DNA of 64,000 bases from Trujillonella humicola (GCF_046233715.1 NZ_JBJNRJ010000012.1:1-64000), one strand, 5' to 3'. Positions 9,757-18,739 are shown, counted from the first letter of the stretch. The notes: generated from the letters alone by a model not told the origin. Made by a program: numbers and translations.

Positions 9757-10410
9757 GTGACGCAGCAGCAGGAGCTCTCCCCGCGGGCACGGCGACGGCG
9801 GGAGAAGCGCCTCCGGGAGGCGCTGCCGCCGCACGACGGTCCGGACGCCGTCTCACCACCGCTGCGCTGGGTGCGGCGGTTCACCCCGCTGGGCATCGGC
9901 CGCCGGCGCGTGGTCCTGCGGATGGCCGGCCGCCGGCTCCTGCTGGTGCGGACGCCGCTCTTCGGCACCGAGCACGTGGTTGCGGAGGGCCCGCCCGAGG
10001 AGTTCCACAGCCTGGCCCCCTCGCGCGGCGGGAGGGGCCTGCACCTGTGGCACGGCGACCGCCTCTACCGGCTCACCGGCCGGTCCAGCGCGCGGCAGGA
10101 GGGCGGCGGCTCGGGCCCCTGGACGCTGGGCGACGACCCGGTCAGCGTGGTCATCGGCCTCGTCCTGCTGCCGTTCCTGCTGGTCTACGGGGTGTGGCTG
10201 CTCCTCGGCCTGTGGTCCTCGACGGTCTCCTCGGAGCGGGAGAACGCGACGACGACGGTGCGCTGGCTCGCTCCGGTGCTGGGGACCCCACCGCCCGGTC
10301 GCACGTTCCGCCGGCCGCTGCCGGGGAGCTGGCTCGCCCTCGGGCGGCTGCTGGTGCGGCTCGCCGTCCTCGGTGGGCTCGTCGCCGTCCTGGTGCTGCT
10401 GCTGGGGTAG
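9757..10410 (+). CDS. hypothetical membrane protein
   Basis: A 217-residue protein I do not recognise. A very basic N-terminus (RARRRREKRLREALPP) is followed by a soluble segment of about 90 residues. Two hydrophobic helices follow, at about 134-155 (VSVVIGLVLLPFLLVYGVWL) and near the C-terminus (LVRLAVLGGLVAVLVLLLG). The GTG start lies eight bases after a TAGAGT -10 box, consistent with a leaderless transcript. The stop at 10410 faces the convergent surface-protein gene. No function is proposed. Confidence 0.65.
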   Translation: MTQQQELSPRARRRREKRLREALPPHDGPDAVSPPLRWVRRFTPLGIGRRRVVLRMAGRRLLLVRTPLFGTEHVVAEGPPEEFHSLAPSRGGRGLHLWHGDRLYRLTGRSSARQEGGGSGPWTLGDDPVSVVIGLVLLPFLLVYGVWLLLGLWSSTVSSERENATTTVRWLAPVLGTPPPGRTFRRPLPGSWLALGRLLVRLAVLGGLVAVLVLLLG

Positions 10411-10444
10411 CCCGCCGGGCCGTCGCCGGGCGTCGCCGGGCCCG

Positions 10445-11359
10445 TCAGGCGGCCCGGCGGCGGCCCAGGACCTGCAGCCCGGCACCCAGCCCCAGCGCAG
10501 CGACCCCGCCGAGCAGGTAGGGCCTCGGCTCCACGCCGGTGTAGGCCAGCTGGCCGCCCCCGCCCGTGGGCCCGCCGCCGGCGACCGGGGTGACGGCCGG
10601 CTGCGGGTGCTCCTGCGGGTGGACGACGGGGTGCGCCGGCTGCGGGTGCTGCGGCTGCTCCGGCTGCGGCTCGGGAGCCGGGCCGGGGATCAGCGCGCAC
10701 AGCTGCTCGACCAGGGCGCGCAGCGGCGCGGGGTCGACACCGAGGGCCGCGCCGCCCTGCTCGATCAGGCCGACCAGCGATGCGCAGCCCTCCGCGAGGT
10801 CGGTCGGCAGCGCGGCCAGCAGCTGCTCGAGCAGGTCCTGGACCGCCTCGGTGGGGTCGGCCTCGGCCGCCTCGCAGAGCGTGTCGAGGCCCTCGGCCAG
10901 CCGCGGGTCCAGCACGCCCAGGCCGTCGCGCAGCTGGTCGCACAGGCCGGCGACGGGGTTCGGGGCGGGCTCGTCGTCCTCGGGGGCGGTGGCCGGCCCG
11001 GCGGGCGCCGGTCCGCTGCCGGTCCCGCCGCCGCTGCCGGTCCCCGTCCCTGCCCCGGGGGTGCCCCCGGCTCCCGGGAGGACTCCGCCGAGCGCGTCGC
11101 CGGCGTCCCCGGGCGCCCCCGGCAGCGCCGCACCGGTGCCCGCGCCGCCGGTCGTGCCCGCGCCGCCGGTCGTGCCCTGGGGCGCGGGGGCCGACTGCGT
11201 CGGCAGCCCGGGGACGTCGCCGGTCAGGGACCCGGTGACGTCGCGCAGGGTCCCGAGCGGATCGGGGACCGCCGGTTCGGCGGCGGCGGTGCCCGGCGAG
11301 ACGGCGAGCAGGGCGAGGGCTGCCGCGGGTGCGAGCAGCAGGCGAGACGTGCGGGACAC
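10445..11359 (-). CDS. LAxTG-anchored secreted surface protein
   Basis: A 304-residue exported protein. An N-terminal signal peptide (MSRTSRLLLAPAAALALLAV, cleavage near AAA-EP) leads into a Gly/Thr/Pro-rich stretch. A helical core of about 110 residues follows with four Cys (LCDQL, LCEAA, GCASL, LCALI). A Pro/His/Gln-rich stalk then leads to a sorting signal: LAYTG, a hydrophobic helix and RRR at the C-terminus. LAxTG is the motif of class E sortases in high-GC actinobacteria. No sortase is encoded in this window. The four Cys may form disulfides in the cell wall. Its role is unknown. Confidence 0.78.
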   Translation of the reverse strand: MSRTSRLLLAPAAALALLAVSPGTAAAEPAVPDPLGTLRDVTGSLTGDVPGLPTQSAPAPQGTTGGAGTTGGAGTGAALPGAPGDAGDALGGVLPGAGGTPGAGTGTGSGGGTGSGPAPAGPATAPEDDEPAPNPVAGLCDQLRDGLGVLDPRLAEGLDTLCEAAEADPTEAVQDLLEQLLAALPTDLAEGCASLVGLIEQGGAALGVDPAPLRALVEQLCALIPGPAPEPQPEQPQHPQPAHPVVHPQEHPQPAVTPVAGGGPTGGGGQLAYTGVEPRPYLLGGVAALGLGAGLQVLGRRRAA

Positions 11360-11477
11360 GGTTCCCCCGAGGAGTCGGCACGGGTTGGCGCGATGTCCTA
11401 CGAGCGGCCGGGGCGGAGGTCACGCACCCTCCGTGACCGGCAGCGCGCCGCCACTCTCCGTGACGGATCGGTTCGGA

Positions 11478-12725
11478 TCAGGGCAGGGGATCGCGGGCGA
11501 TCGGGCACGACATGCACCGCGGCCCGCCCCGGCCGCTGCCCAACTCGGCCCCGGCGATCGCGACCACCTCGATGCCCGCGGCCTCCAGCGCGGCGTTGGT
11601 GACGGTGTTGCGCTCGTAGGCCACGGCCAGCCGCGGGGCCAGCGCCAGCGTGTTGTTGCCGTCGTCCCACTGCTCGCGCTCGGCGGTGACCGGGTCGAGG
11701 CCGGTGTCGATCACCCGCACCCGGTCGATGCCCATCGCCCGCGCGGCCGCGGTCAGGAACGGCTCCGGCCCGCGGACGGCGAGGTCGGCGTCACCGTCGT
11801 CCGGCGGCTCCCCGTCCCCGGCGGTCACGGTCCAGGCCACGAGGGTGTCGGCGACCGCCGGGTACACCACCATCGCGTCGGCGTCGACCATCGTCGCGAT
11901 GGTGTCCAGGTGCATCGTCGCCCGCTGCTGGGCGATCGGGACGGCGAGCACCGTGTGCGCCAGCCCCCGGGCGACCACCCGTCGGGCGAGCCGCTCGGCT
12001 CCGCCGGGCGTCGTCCGCTCGCCGACGCCCACCGCCACCACGCCCGGGGCCAGCAGCAGGACGTCGCCACCTTCCAGGTGCTCCAGCGTGGGCTCGTAGA
12101 GCCGGTCCACCCCGGCGAAGCGCGGGTGGTGGGCGTACACCGCCGCGGTGATCGTCGTCTCCCGCCGGCGGGCGGGCATGGCCAGCGAGGTCACCGCGAC
12201 CTGGTCGCCGACCCACACCGAGGAGTCCCGGGTGAACAGCAGGTTGGGCAGCGGCGGGACGACGAACCCGCCCCGCCCCATCAGCTCCCAGCCCAGGCCG
12301 CGGGCGCCGGGCAGCTCGTCGTGCGCGAGCCCGGCGATCAGCGTGGCCGCGAGCTCGGCGGCGGGCAGGTCCGACAGGTGGGCGGCCGCGGTCCGGCGCA
12401 GCGTGGCGCCCAGCCGGGGGTCGTCGACGGCGGCGTCGACCAGCTCGGCGCGCGCCGCCGGCAGCTCGAGCACCTCCGCCAGCAGCCGGTCGACGTGGAG
12501 CACCTCCACGCCGCGCGCGGTCAGCTCGGCGGCGAAGGCGTCGTGCTCCTCCTGCGCCCGCGCCACCCAGGGGACGCCGTCGAACAGCAGCTCGTCGTTG
12601 TTGCGCGGGGTCAGCCGGCGCAGCTCGGCGCCCGGGCGGTGCAGCAGGACGGTGCGGAGGCGGCCGACCTCGCTGGTCACGCCCAGACCCTGCGGCACGG
12701 GCCCACCGGTGGGGTCCGTCGTCAC
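11478..12725 (-). CDS. arcA: arginine deiminase
   Basis: A 415-residue cytosolic enzyme hydrolysing L-arginine to citrulline and ammonia. Visible hallmarks are the substrate-binding FTRDSS, the LEGGDV motif, the catalytic His in HLDTIATMVD and the catalytic Cys in GGPRCMSCPI near the C-terminus. Length matches the family. The GTG at 12725 starts VTTDPTGG; a strong ribosome site is not obvious and a slightly shorter start is possible. No arcB, arcC or arginine antiporter is next to it, so it may work alone in arginine catabolism or acid tolerance. It diverges from the SDR gene at 12817. Confidence 0.93.
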   Translation of the reverse strand: MTTDPTGGPVPQGLGVTSEVGRLRTVLLHRPGAELRRLTPRNNDELLFDGVPWVARAQEEHDAFAAELTARGVEVLHVDRLLAEVLELPAARAELVDAAVDDPRLGATLRRTAAAHLSDLPAAELAATLIAGLAHDELPGARGLGWELMGRGGFVVPPLPNLLFTRDSSVWVGDQVAVTSLAMPARRRETTITAAVYAHHPRFAGVDRLYEPTLEHLEGGDVLLLAPGVVAVGVGERTTPGGAERLARRVVARGLAHTVLAVPIAQQRATMHLDTIATMVDADAMVVYPAVADTLVAWTVTAGDGEPPDDGDADLAVRGPEPFLTAAARAMGIDRVRVIDTGLDPVTAEREQWDDGNNTLALAPRLAVAYERNTVTNAALEAAGIEVVAIAGAELGSGRGGPRCMSCPIARDPLP

Positions 12726-12816
12726 CTCACGAGGCTGCCACCGGCGGCCCGCGGCCGCTCGGTAGCGTCGTCCGGCCGGGGGACGCCGACCTCCCCCGCC
12801 GGAGCGGAGGTACGGC

Positions 12817-13869
12817 GTGGACCTGTTCGACCTGTCCGGGAAGGTCGCCGTCGTCACCGGCGGCACCCGCGGCATCGGCATGATGATGGCCCGCGGGCTG
12901 CTGCAGGCCGGCGCGGCGGTGTTCATCAGCTCGCGCAAGGCCGACGCCGGCGAGGCCGCCGTCGCCGAGCTCGCGCCGTTCGGGCAGGTGGAGTCCCTCC
13001 CGGCCGACGTCTCCACCGAGGCCGAGTGCCTGCGGCTGGCCGAGGAGGTCGGCCGGCGCACCGACCGGCTGCACGTGCTGGTCAACAACGCCGGCGCAAC
13101 CTGGGGCGCGCCCTACGAGGAGTTCCCCGCGGCGGCGTGGGACAAGGTGCTCGACCTCAACCTCAAGGCGCCGTTCTTCCTGACCCGGGCCCTCACGCCG
13201 CTGCTCGAGGCCGCGGCCACGCCCGACGACCCCGCCCGCGTGGTGAACGTCGGCAGTATCGACGGCCTGCACGTGCCCGCGGTGCCCACCTACTCGTACT
13301 CGGCCAGCAAGGCCGGCGTCCACCAGCTGACCCGGGTGCTGGCCCGGGAGCTCGGTCCGCGGGGGATCACGGTCAACGCCGTGGCGCCCGGGCCGTTCGA
13401 GTCGAAGATGATGGCCGCGACCCTGGCCGCGCACGGGGACGAGATCGCGGCGTCCGCCCCGCTGAGGCGCATCGGCCGCCCCGACGACATGGCCGGCGTC
13501 GTCGTCTACCTGACCAGCCGGGCCGGCGCGTACGTGACCGGTGCCGTCATCCCCGTCGACGGCGCGCGCCCCACCCCCCTCAGCAGGCGATGTGGCCACT
13601 GCGGCGGATGGGTGGGGCACGCCCCTCTCGCCGACGTGGCCACGTCGGCGAGAGGGGGCCGGCGTCAGGCGGACTCGGCGGCAGGACGGCGACGGCGGGC
13701 CGGTCGCCGCGCCGCCGACTCCGGCACCCGCGCCAGGTGCGCCTCGGCGAGCGCGACCTGGTGCGGGGACCCGACCGCCGACCCCTGCCTCCGGGCGCCC
13801 TGCCACCACTCGCGGGCGGCCACGGTGTCGCCCTGGTGCTCGGCGACCCGGCCCAGCAGCTCGTCGTAG
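12817..13869 (+). CDS. SDR family oxidoreductase with run-on C-terminus
   Basis: Residues 1-250 form a classical short-chain dehydrogenase/reductase: the NAD(P)-binding TGGTRGIG, the NNAG motif, the catalytic Ser in VGSIDG and the catalytic YSASK. The GTG at 12817 follows GGAGG with a six-base spacer. The family C-terminus (VTGAVIPVDG plus a few residues) is reached at about 13563, but no stop follows. The frame then runs through GTGGCCAC palindromes and 205 bp into the antisense of the next gene, adding about 100 low-complexity Arg/Ala residues. I infer that the native stop was lost when palindromic sequence was inserted or expanded. Whether the extension is translated is unclear. Confidence 0.8.
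   Translation: MDLFDLSGKVAVVTGGTRGIGMMMARGLLQAGAAVFISSRKADAGEAAVAELAPFGQVESLPADVSTEAECLRLAEEVGRRTDRLHVLVNNAGATWGAPYEEFPAAAWDKVLDLNLKAPFFLTRALTPLLEAAATPDDPARVVNVGSIDGLHVPAVPTYSYSASKAGVHQLTRVLARELGPRGITVNAVAPGPFESKMMAATLAAHGDEIAASAPLRRIGRPDDMAGVVVYLTSRAGAYVTGAVIPVDGARPTPLSRRCGHCGGWVGHAPLADVATSARGGRRQADSAAGRRRRAGRRAADSGTRARCASASATWCGDPTADPCLRAPCHHSRAATVSPWCSATRPSSSS
13622..13657. terminator. 36-bp perfect palindrome between convergent genes
   Basis: The 18-bp arms, CCCCTCTCGCCGACGTGG and its complement, meet without a loop. The centre, GTGGCCAC, matches the palindrome family at 21997-22064. A half-copy (GTGGCCACTGCGGCGG) lies at 13602-13617. It sits between the SDR domain and the convergent SARP gene and is likely a bidirectional terminator. 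Confidence 0.75.
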
Positions 13870-16800
13870 GCGCCGAGGCTGAACGACGGCGTCCCCAGCA
13901 CCGCCTGCCGGCCGCGGAAGGGCAGCAGCTGCACGACGGCGACCTCGACCTCGGGCTCGTCGCCCAGCAGCAGCGCCGTCTCGGCCTCGAGCAGCACCGC
14001 GACGTCGCTGGCCCAGTCGCGCACCTGCGTGCGTCCCCACCGCCGGCGCAGCCGGCGGGCCTCGGCGAGGTCCCCGGACTCGGCGGCGGCCAGCACGGCC
14101 ATCAGCTGCAGCAGCGGATTGCCCTCGTCGCCGGTCTCGACCAGCAGGTCGATCGCCTCCGGCAGCCGGGAGTCCCCGCGGCGCAGGGTGAACTGGTGGG
14201 CGGCGAAGGCGTGCCGCGCGTGCGGGGTGACCCGCCGGTACAGCTCGTAGGCCTCGGTGGTCAGCTCCTCGGCGCGGACGGCGTCGCCGCGCAGCCACGC
14301 CGCGCCGGCCTGCTGCCACAGCACGTGCGGGCGCACCTCCGGGCCCGACAGCGACGCCGACAGCCGGCGGGCGGCGTCCAGGTCGTCGTCGAACCCGCGC
14401 CGGTCGGCCAGGTGCAGCCGGATGGCGGCGCGGTGCAGGCGCGCGAAGAACTCGGTGCGCCGCGGCAGCCCGCGGCCGGCCAGCGCGAGCGCCTCGTCGG
14501 TGGCGGCCAGCCGTTGCTCGGCCGCGCCCGGCCGTCCCCACACCGCCAGCGAGAAGTTGTTGAGCGCGCGCCCGAGCAGCTCCGGATCGCCCACGCCGCG
14601 CGCCAGTTCCACGGCCTGCTGGGCGTAGCGCGGGCCGCGCTGCAGGTCCTCGCTGAAGGCCAGCTCGACGCCGAGTGTGCCCAGCAGGCGGGCGGCCAGC
14701 CGGTCGCGGTCGGCGTCCGACGCTGTGCCGTCCCCCAGCCCACCCAACTGGTCCCGGTGCGCCAGCAGGTCCTCCAGCAGCGCGACCATCTCGTGGTCGA
14801 CGACGCCGTGCGGCCGCCAGTTCCACAGCGTGGGCGAGCCCCATACCGAGGCCGCCTCCAGCAGGCAGCGCCGGTCGCCGAGGTCGCGGGCGACGGAGAT
14901 CGCCTGGGCCACCACCTCACGGGCCTCGGTCCGCTCGCCGCTGCGCAGCAGGTCGTCGCCGAGCGCCGTGAGCAGGTCGTGCCGGGTGCGGGCGGCGTCG
15001 GGCTCGGCCGGGTCGATGAGGTCCCGGGCGCGCCTCGTGTGCGCGGCGGCCTCGCCGTGCGCCAGCCGGGCCCGGGCGGCCTCGGCCGCGGCGGTCGACC
15101 ACCGGCGGGCCGGACCGGGACCGGCCACGGGCACGGCGTCGACGAAGTGGTGCGCCAGCCGCTCCAGCAGCGTGTCCTCGCGCGCCCCGCCGGCCAGCCG
15201 CTGCTCCAGCGCGGCGCCGAGCTTCGCGTGCAGCCGGGCCCGCCGGAGCACGCCCAGGTCGCCGGCGAGCACCTCCTGCACCAGGGCGTGCGCGAACCGC
15301 CAGCTCCACGCGCTCTCCCCCTGCACGACCAGGCCCAGCGCCATGGCCGAGTCCAGCGCGTCGAGCGCGTCCTCCGCGGGGGTGCCGGCCGCCTCGAGGA
15401 GGTCCAGGCTCACCTCCCGGCCGGCGAGGGCGGCCAGCTCGAGCACGGCGCGGGTGCCCTGCGGCAGCCGCTCGAGCCGGGTGCGCAGCACCGCACCGAC
15501 CGAGGGCGGCACGGGCACCCGGTCGAGGTCCTGCGCGCCGGCCATCCAGCGGGTCAGCTCGACGACGAAGAACGGGTTGCCGGCGGTGCGGTCGTGCACC
15601 GTCGCGGCCAGGGAGGCGTCCCCCGCCGATCCCAGCTGCGCGGCCAGCAGCGCCGCCACCTCGTCGGTGTCCAGCCCCTCCAGCCGCAGCCTGCTGGCCA
15701 CCGGCTCGCGGCCCAGGCGTGCCAGGCAGTCGGCCACCGGCGCGGGCAGCTCCTCGCCGACGTCGCGGACGGTGACCAGCACCAGCAGCGCCAGCCGCGG
15801 CATGTGCCGGGCGACCAGGGACAGCAGCTGCACCGAGGTCGTGTCGGCGCCCTGCAGGTCGTCGAGGACCACGAGCAGCGGCTGGCGGGCCGCGGCGGCC
15901 GACAGGCGGGTGCGCAGGTCCTCGAACAGCCGGAACCGGGCCGCGTCGGGGTCCTCCTCGGCGATCGGCGCCAGCCGCTCCTGGCCCAGCGCCTCCAGCA
16001 CCTGGGTCCACGGCCACAGCGCCGGCGCGCCCGCGTCGTCGGCGCACCGGCTCCAGGCGACCGCCCAGCCGGCCGACCGGGCGACCTCGGCGGCGGCCTC
16101 GGCCAGCCGGGTCTTGCCGATCCCGGCCTCGCCGCCCACGACGACGACGGCGGGCCGCCCGCCGGCGGCGAGGTCCAGCGCGACGCGCAGCTGCGCCAGC
16201 TCGACGGCGCGCCCGACCAGCGACTCCGCGCCCGGCAGCGGCAACGGCGCCGCCGCCGCAGGGGCCGGGACGACGGCGAGCTGCGGGCGGGGCACCCGCT
16301 CGGTGAGCTTCGGGTCCTGCCGCAGCACCGCCTGCTCCAGGTCGCGCAGCTCCGGGCCGGGGTCGATGCCCAGCTCCTCGCGCAGCAGCTCGGCGCAGCG
16401 GCGCAGCGCGTCGAGGGCGTCGGCCTGCCGGTCGGCGGCGTACAGGGCGGTGACCAGCCGCGCCCACAGCCGCTCGCGCAGCGGGTGCTCGGCGACCAGG
16501 CGCTGCAGGTCGGGCACGGCGGCCTCGGGCCGGCCCGCCGCCAGCAGCGCGTCGCAGCGGCGCTCGCGGGCGCGCACGTGCAGCTCGGTGAGCCGCAACC
16601 GGTCGGTGGCGGCCGACGGCTGGTCGCCGAGCTCGGCGAGCGGCTCGCCGCGCCACAGCTCCAGCGCCTGGTCGAGCAGGGCCCCACCCCGGACGGCGTC
16701 CCCGGCCTCGACGGCGCGGTCGCCCTCCTCCACCAGCTGGGCGAAGCGCAGGCTGTCCAGCTGGTCGGCGCCGACCTGGATCAGGTAGCCCGGAGCCCGG

Positions 16801-17066
16801 GTGAGCAGGACCTCGGGTGGCCGGCGCGGCCCGCGGTTCGGCTCGAGCACCCGCCGCAGGTGCGACACGTAGGCCTGCAGCGTCCCGGTGACGGTGGGCG
16901 GCGGCTCGTCGCCCCACAGCGTGGCGATGATCCGGTCCAGGCCGACGGCCCGGCCGGGCTCGGACAGCAGCAGGGCGAGGAGCGCGCGGGGTTTGGCGCC
17001 GCCGACGTCCAGCGGCCGACCGTCGGGAGCCGTGACCTCGAGCGGTCCGAGGACGCGGTAGTGCAC
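13665..17066 (-). CDS. SARP/AfsR-type transcriptional activator with ATPase and TPR
   Basis: A 1133-residue regulator. Residues 1-95 form an OmpR-like winged helix (GGAKPRALLALLL, then LWGDEPPPTVTGTLQAYVSHLRR). Residues 100-245 are a bacterial transcriptional activator (BTAD) TPR domain. An ATPase with Walker A GGEAGIGKTRLAE follows at about 300, with Walker B LLVVLDDLQGAD near 395. The remaining 550 residues are helical TPR-like repeats. This is the large SARP layout seen in AfsR and in pathway-specific activators. The GTG at 17066 has AGGAT ten bases upstream. It faces the FAD oxidoreductase across a 165-bp region carrying four SARP heptamers, so that gene is its probable target. Confidence 0.88.
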   Translation of the reverse strand: MHYRVLGPLEVTAPDGRPLDVGGAKPRALLALLLSEPGRAVGLDRIIATLWGDEPPPTVTGTLQAYVSHLRRVLEPNRGPRRPPEVLLTRAPGYLIQVGADQLDSLRFAQLVEEGDRAVEAGDAVRGGALLDQALELWRGEPLAELGDQPSAATDRLRLTELHVRARERRCDALLAAGRPEAAVPDLQRLVAEHPLRERLWARLVTALYAADRQADALDALRRCAELLREELGIDPGPELRDLEQAVLRQDPKLTERVPRPQLAVVPAPAAAAPLPLPGAESLVGRAVELAQLRVALDLAAGGRPAVVVVGGEAGIGKTRLAEAAAEVARSAGWAVAWSRCADDAGAPALWPWTQVLEALGQERLAPIAEEDPDAARFRLFEDLRTRLSAAAARQPLLVVLDDLQGADTTSVQLLSLVARHMPRLALLVLVTVRDVGEELPAPVADCLARLGREPVASRLRLEGLDTDEVAALLAAQLGSAGDASLAATVHDRTAGNPFFVVELTRWMAGAQDLDRVPVPPSVGAVLRTRLERLPQGTRAVLELAALAGREVSLDLLEAAGTPAEDALDALDSAMALGLVVQGESAWSWRFAHALVQEVLAGDLGVLRRARLHAKLGAALEQRLAGGAREDTLLERLAHHFVDAVPVAGPGPARRWSTAAAEAARARLAHGEAAAHTRRARDLIDPAEPDAARTRHDLLTALGDDLLRSGERTEAREVVAQAISVARDLGDRRCLLEAASVWGSPTLWNWRPHGVVDHEMVALLEDLLAHRDQLGGLGDGTASDADRDRLAARLLGTLGVELAFSEDLQRGPRYAQQAVELARGVGDPELLGRALNNFSLAVWGRPGAAEQRLAATDEALALAGRGLPRRTEFFARLHRAAIRLHLADRRGFDDDLDAARRLSASLSGPEVRPHVLWQQAGAAWLRGDAVRAEELTTEAYELYRRVTPHARHAFAAHQFTLRRGDSRLPEAIDLLVETGDEGNPLLQLMAVLAAAESGDLAEARRLRRRWGRTQVRDWASDVAVLLEAETALLLGDEPEVEVAVVQLLPFRGRQAVLGTPSFSLGAYDELLGRVAEHQGDTVAAREWWQGARRQGSAVGSPHQVALAEAHLARVPESAARRPARRRRPAAESA

Positions 17067-17132
17067 GAGGCGGGATCCTCGCAGCCGCACGCCCGGAACG
17101 GGAGGGTTCCGCGCGCGGCCGGCTCGAGTCGG

Positions 17133-17172
17133 GCCCAAGTGGGGGCCAAGTCCGGGCCAAGCGCCGGCCAAG
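17133..17172 (+). promoter_or_regulatory. SARP operator: four heptamers at 11-bp pitch
   Basis: G(C/G)CCAAG heptamers start at 17133 (GCCCAAG), 17144, 17155 and 17166 (GGCCAAG), exactly 11 bp apart, so all lie on one face of the helix. SARP proteins bind direct heptamer repeats of this pitch just upstream of a -10 box. A weak -10 candidate, GAGGGT, lies about ten bases downstream at 17183. The array points toward the oxidoreductase start at 17232. Confidence 0.85.
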
Positions 17173-17231
17173 GCGCGCCCGCGAGGGTCGGTGCCGACCC
17201 CAGTTTCGACGCCCGACGAGGAAGCCCTCCC

Positions 17232-18677
17232 ATGAGTCTGACCCAGGACCCCCAGAACCTGCTCGACGACACCGCGCTGGCCCCCCTGGCCCCGGCCGTC
17301 CCCGCCGCCGACGTCGACGCGCTGCGCGCCCGCGTGCACGGCCCGGTCTACGCCGCCGGGGACGACGGGCTGGTCGCCGAGGTCGCGGCCTGGAACGTCG
17401 CCGTCCAGCACACCCCCGCACTGGCGGTCGGCGCCACCTGCGCCGCCGACGTCGTCGCCGCCGTGCGGTTCGCCGTCGCCCACGACCTCCCGGTCGCCGT
17501 CCAGGCCACCGGCCACGGCCCGGTGCGCAACGCCGCCGGCGCCCTGATGATCACGACCCGCCGCATGCAGGGCGTCGTCGTCGACCCGCAGCGCCGCACC
17601 GCCCGCGTGCAGGCCGGCGTCCGCTGGGCCGCCGTCCTCGAGGCCGCCGCCGAGCACGGGCTGACCGGCCTGTGCGGGTCGTCGTCGGACGTCGGCGTCG
17701 TCGGCTACACCCTCGGCGGCGGGCACGGCTCGCTCGGCCGGCGGTTCGGCTTCGCCGCCGACCACGTGCAGGCCGTCGAGATCGTCACGGCCGACGGGGC
17801 GCTGCGCCGGGTCGACGCCGCCACCGAGCCCGAGCTGTTCTGGGCGGTCCGCGGCGGCAAGGGCTCGTTCGGCGTCGTCACCGCGATCGAGATCGGGCTG
17901 GTGCCGGTGCGCTCGATCGTCGGCGGCGGCATCTTCTTCGCCGCCGAGGACGCCGCCGCCGTCCTGCACGCCTACCGCACGTGGGCGCCGACCTTGCCCG
18001 AGACCGTGGCCACCTCGGTCGCCGTGCTGCGCCTGCCCCCGCTGCCCGAGCTGCCGCCGCCGCTGCAGGGGCAGACCGTCGTGCACCTGCGCTACGCCTA
18101 CTCCGGCGACGACCCGGCCGAGGGCGAGCGCCTGGTGGAGCCGATGAAGGCCGCCGGCCGGATCGTGCTCGGCGCGATCACCCCGCTGCTCACCACCGAG
18201 ATGGACGCCGTCCACATGGATCCGAAGGACCCCATGCCCGGCTGGGAGAAGGGGATGCTGCTGGCCGAGCTGACCGAGGAGACGGTCGACGCGTTCCTCG
18301 CCGCCGCCGGGCCGGACGTGCCGGTGCCGCTGGTGATGGCCGAGATCCGCCAGCTGGGCGGGGCGCTGTCGCGGCCGGCCGCCGTGCCCAACGCCGTGGC
18401 CGGGCGGTCCGGGGCCTGGTCGGTGCTGGTGCTCGGCCCGATGGTGCCCGAGCTCGCCGAGGTCCTGCCGCAGGTGGGCCGCGGTGTGCTCGAGGCGCTG
18501 CGGCCGTGGGCCGCGCCGGGCTGCATGGTCAACTTCCTGGGCGACGTCTCGGGTCCCGAGGAGGTCCTCGCGGCCTACGACCCGGCCGACGCCGAGCGGC
18601 TCCTCGCGGTCAAGCGCGCGGTCGACCCGGACGACGTCTTCTCCCACGGCCACGCGCTGCGTGCCCGCACACGGTGA
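17232..18677 (+). CDS. FAD-binding oxidoreductase (BBE/6-HDNO-like)
   Basis: A 481-residue flavoprotein of the PCMH/VAO family. The FAD-binding domain includes VAVQATGHGP (site of the usual His-linked flavin), the GSSSDVGVVGYTLGGGHG loop and FWAVRGGKGSFGVVT. A substrate domain and a C-terminal berberine-bridge-like segment follow; the canonical BBE Tyr-Asn pair is not obvious. Such enzymes oxidise hydroxylated or amine substrates and reduce oxygen to peroxide. The ATG at 17232 follows CCCTCCC and a weak purine stretch. It is divergent from the SARP gene and is its likely regulated target. The substrate is unknown. Confidence 0.85.
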   Translation: MSLTQDPQNLLDDTALAPLAPAVPAADVDALRARVHGPVYAAGDDGLVAEVAAWNVAVQHTPALAVGATCAADVVAAVRFAVAHDLPVAVQATGHGPVRNAAGALMITTRRMQGVVVDPQRRTARVQAGVRWAAVLEAAAEHGLTGLCGSSSDVGVVGYTLGGGHGSLGRRFGFAADHVQAVEIVTADGALRRVDAATEPELFWAVRGGKGSFGVVTAIEIGLVPVRSIVGGGIFFAAEDAAAVLHAYRTWAPTLPETVATSVAVLRLPPLPELPPPLQGQTVVHLRYAYSGDDPAEGERLVEPMKAAGRIVLGAITPLLTTEMDAVHMDPKDPMPGWEKGMLLAELTEETVDAFLAAAGPDVPVPLVMAEIRQLGGALSRPAAVPNAVAGRSGAWSVLVLGPMVPELAEVLPQVGRGVLEALRPWAAPGCMVNFLGDVSGPEEVLAAYDPADAERLLAVKRAVDPDDVFSHGHALRARTR

Positions 18678-18687
18678 CGGCCGACGG

Positions 18688-18739
18688 CCCCCTCGTAGGG
18701 ACCCGGCCCGCGCGGAGCGTGGGTCGGGGGACGAGGGGG
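18688..18739. terminator. hairpin between convergent flavoprotein genes
   Basis: The arms CCCCCTCGT (18688-18696) and ACGAGGGGG (18731-18739) are complementary and enclose a GC-rich loop. The hairpin lies between the FAD oxidoreductase stop and the stop of the FAD-linked oxidase, so it probably terminates both. Confidence 0.7.

Noticed and set aside
11418..11438. GGTCACG/CGTGACC hairpin behind arginine deiminase as a riboswitch
   Set aside because: It is only a 7-bp stem, compatible with a weak terminator; no conserved aptamer features.
17067..17131. MerR-type or LexA-type site in the SARP-oxidoreductase gap
   Set aside because: No dyad with suitable spacing; the 11-bp-phased heptamers explain the regulation better.
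10566..18677. A 2703-codon open frame on the plus strand
   Set aside because: Only its 3' part (from 17232) is a real gene. The rest is antisense to the LAxTG, arginine deiminase and SARP genes and is His/Gln/Arg-rich noise of GC-rich DNA.
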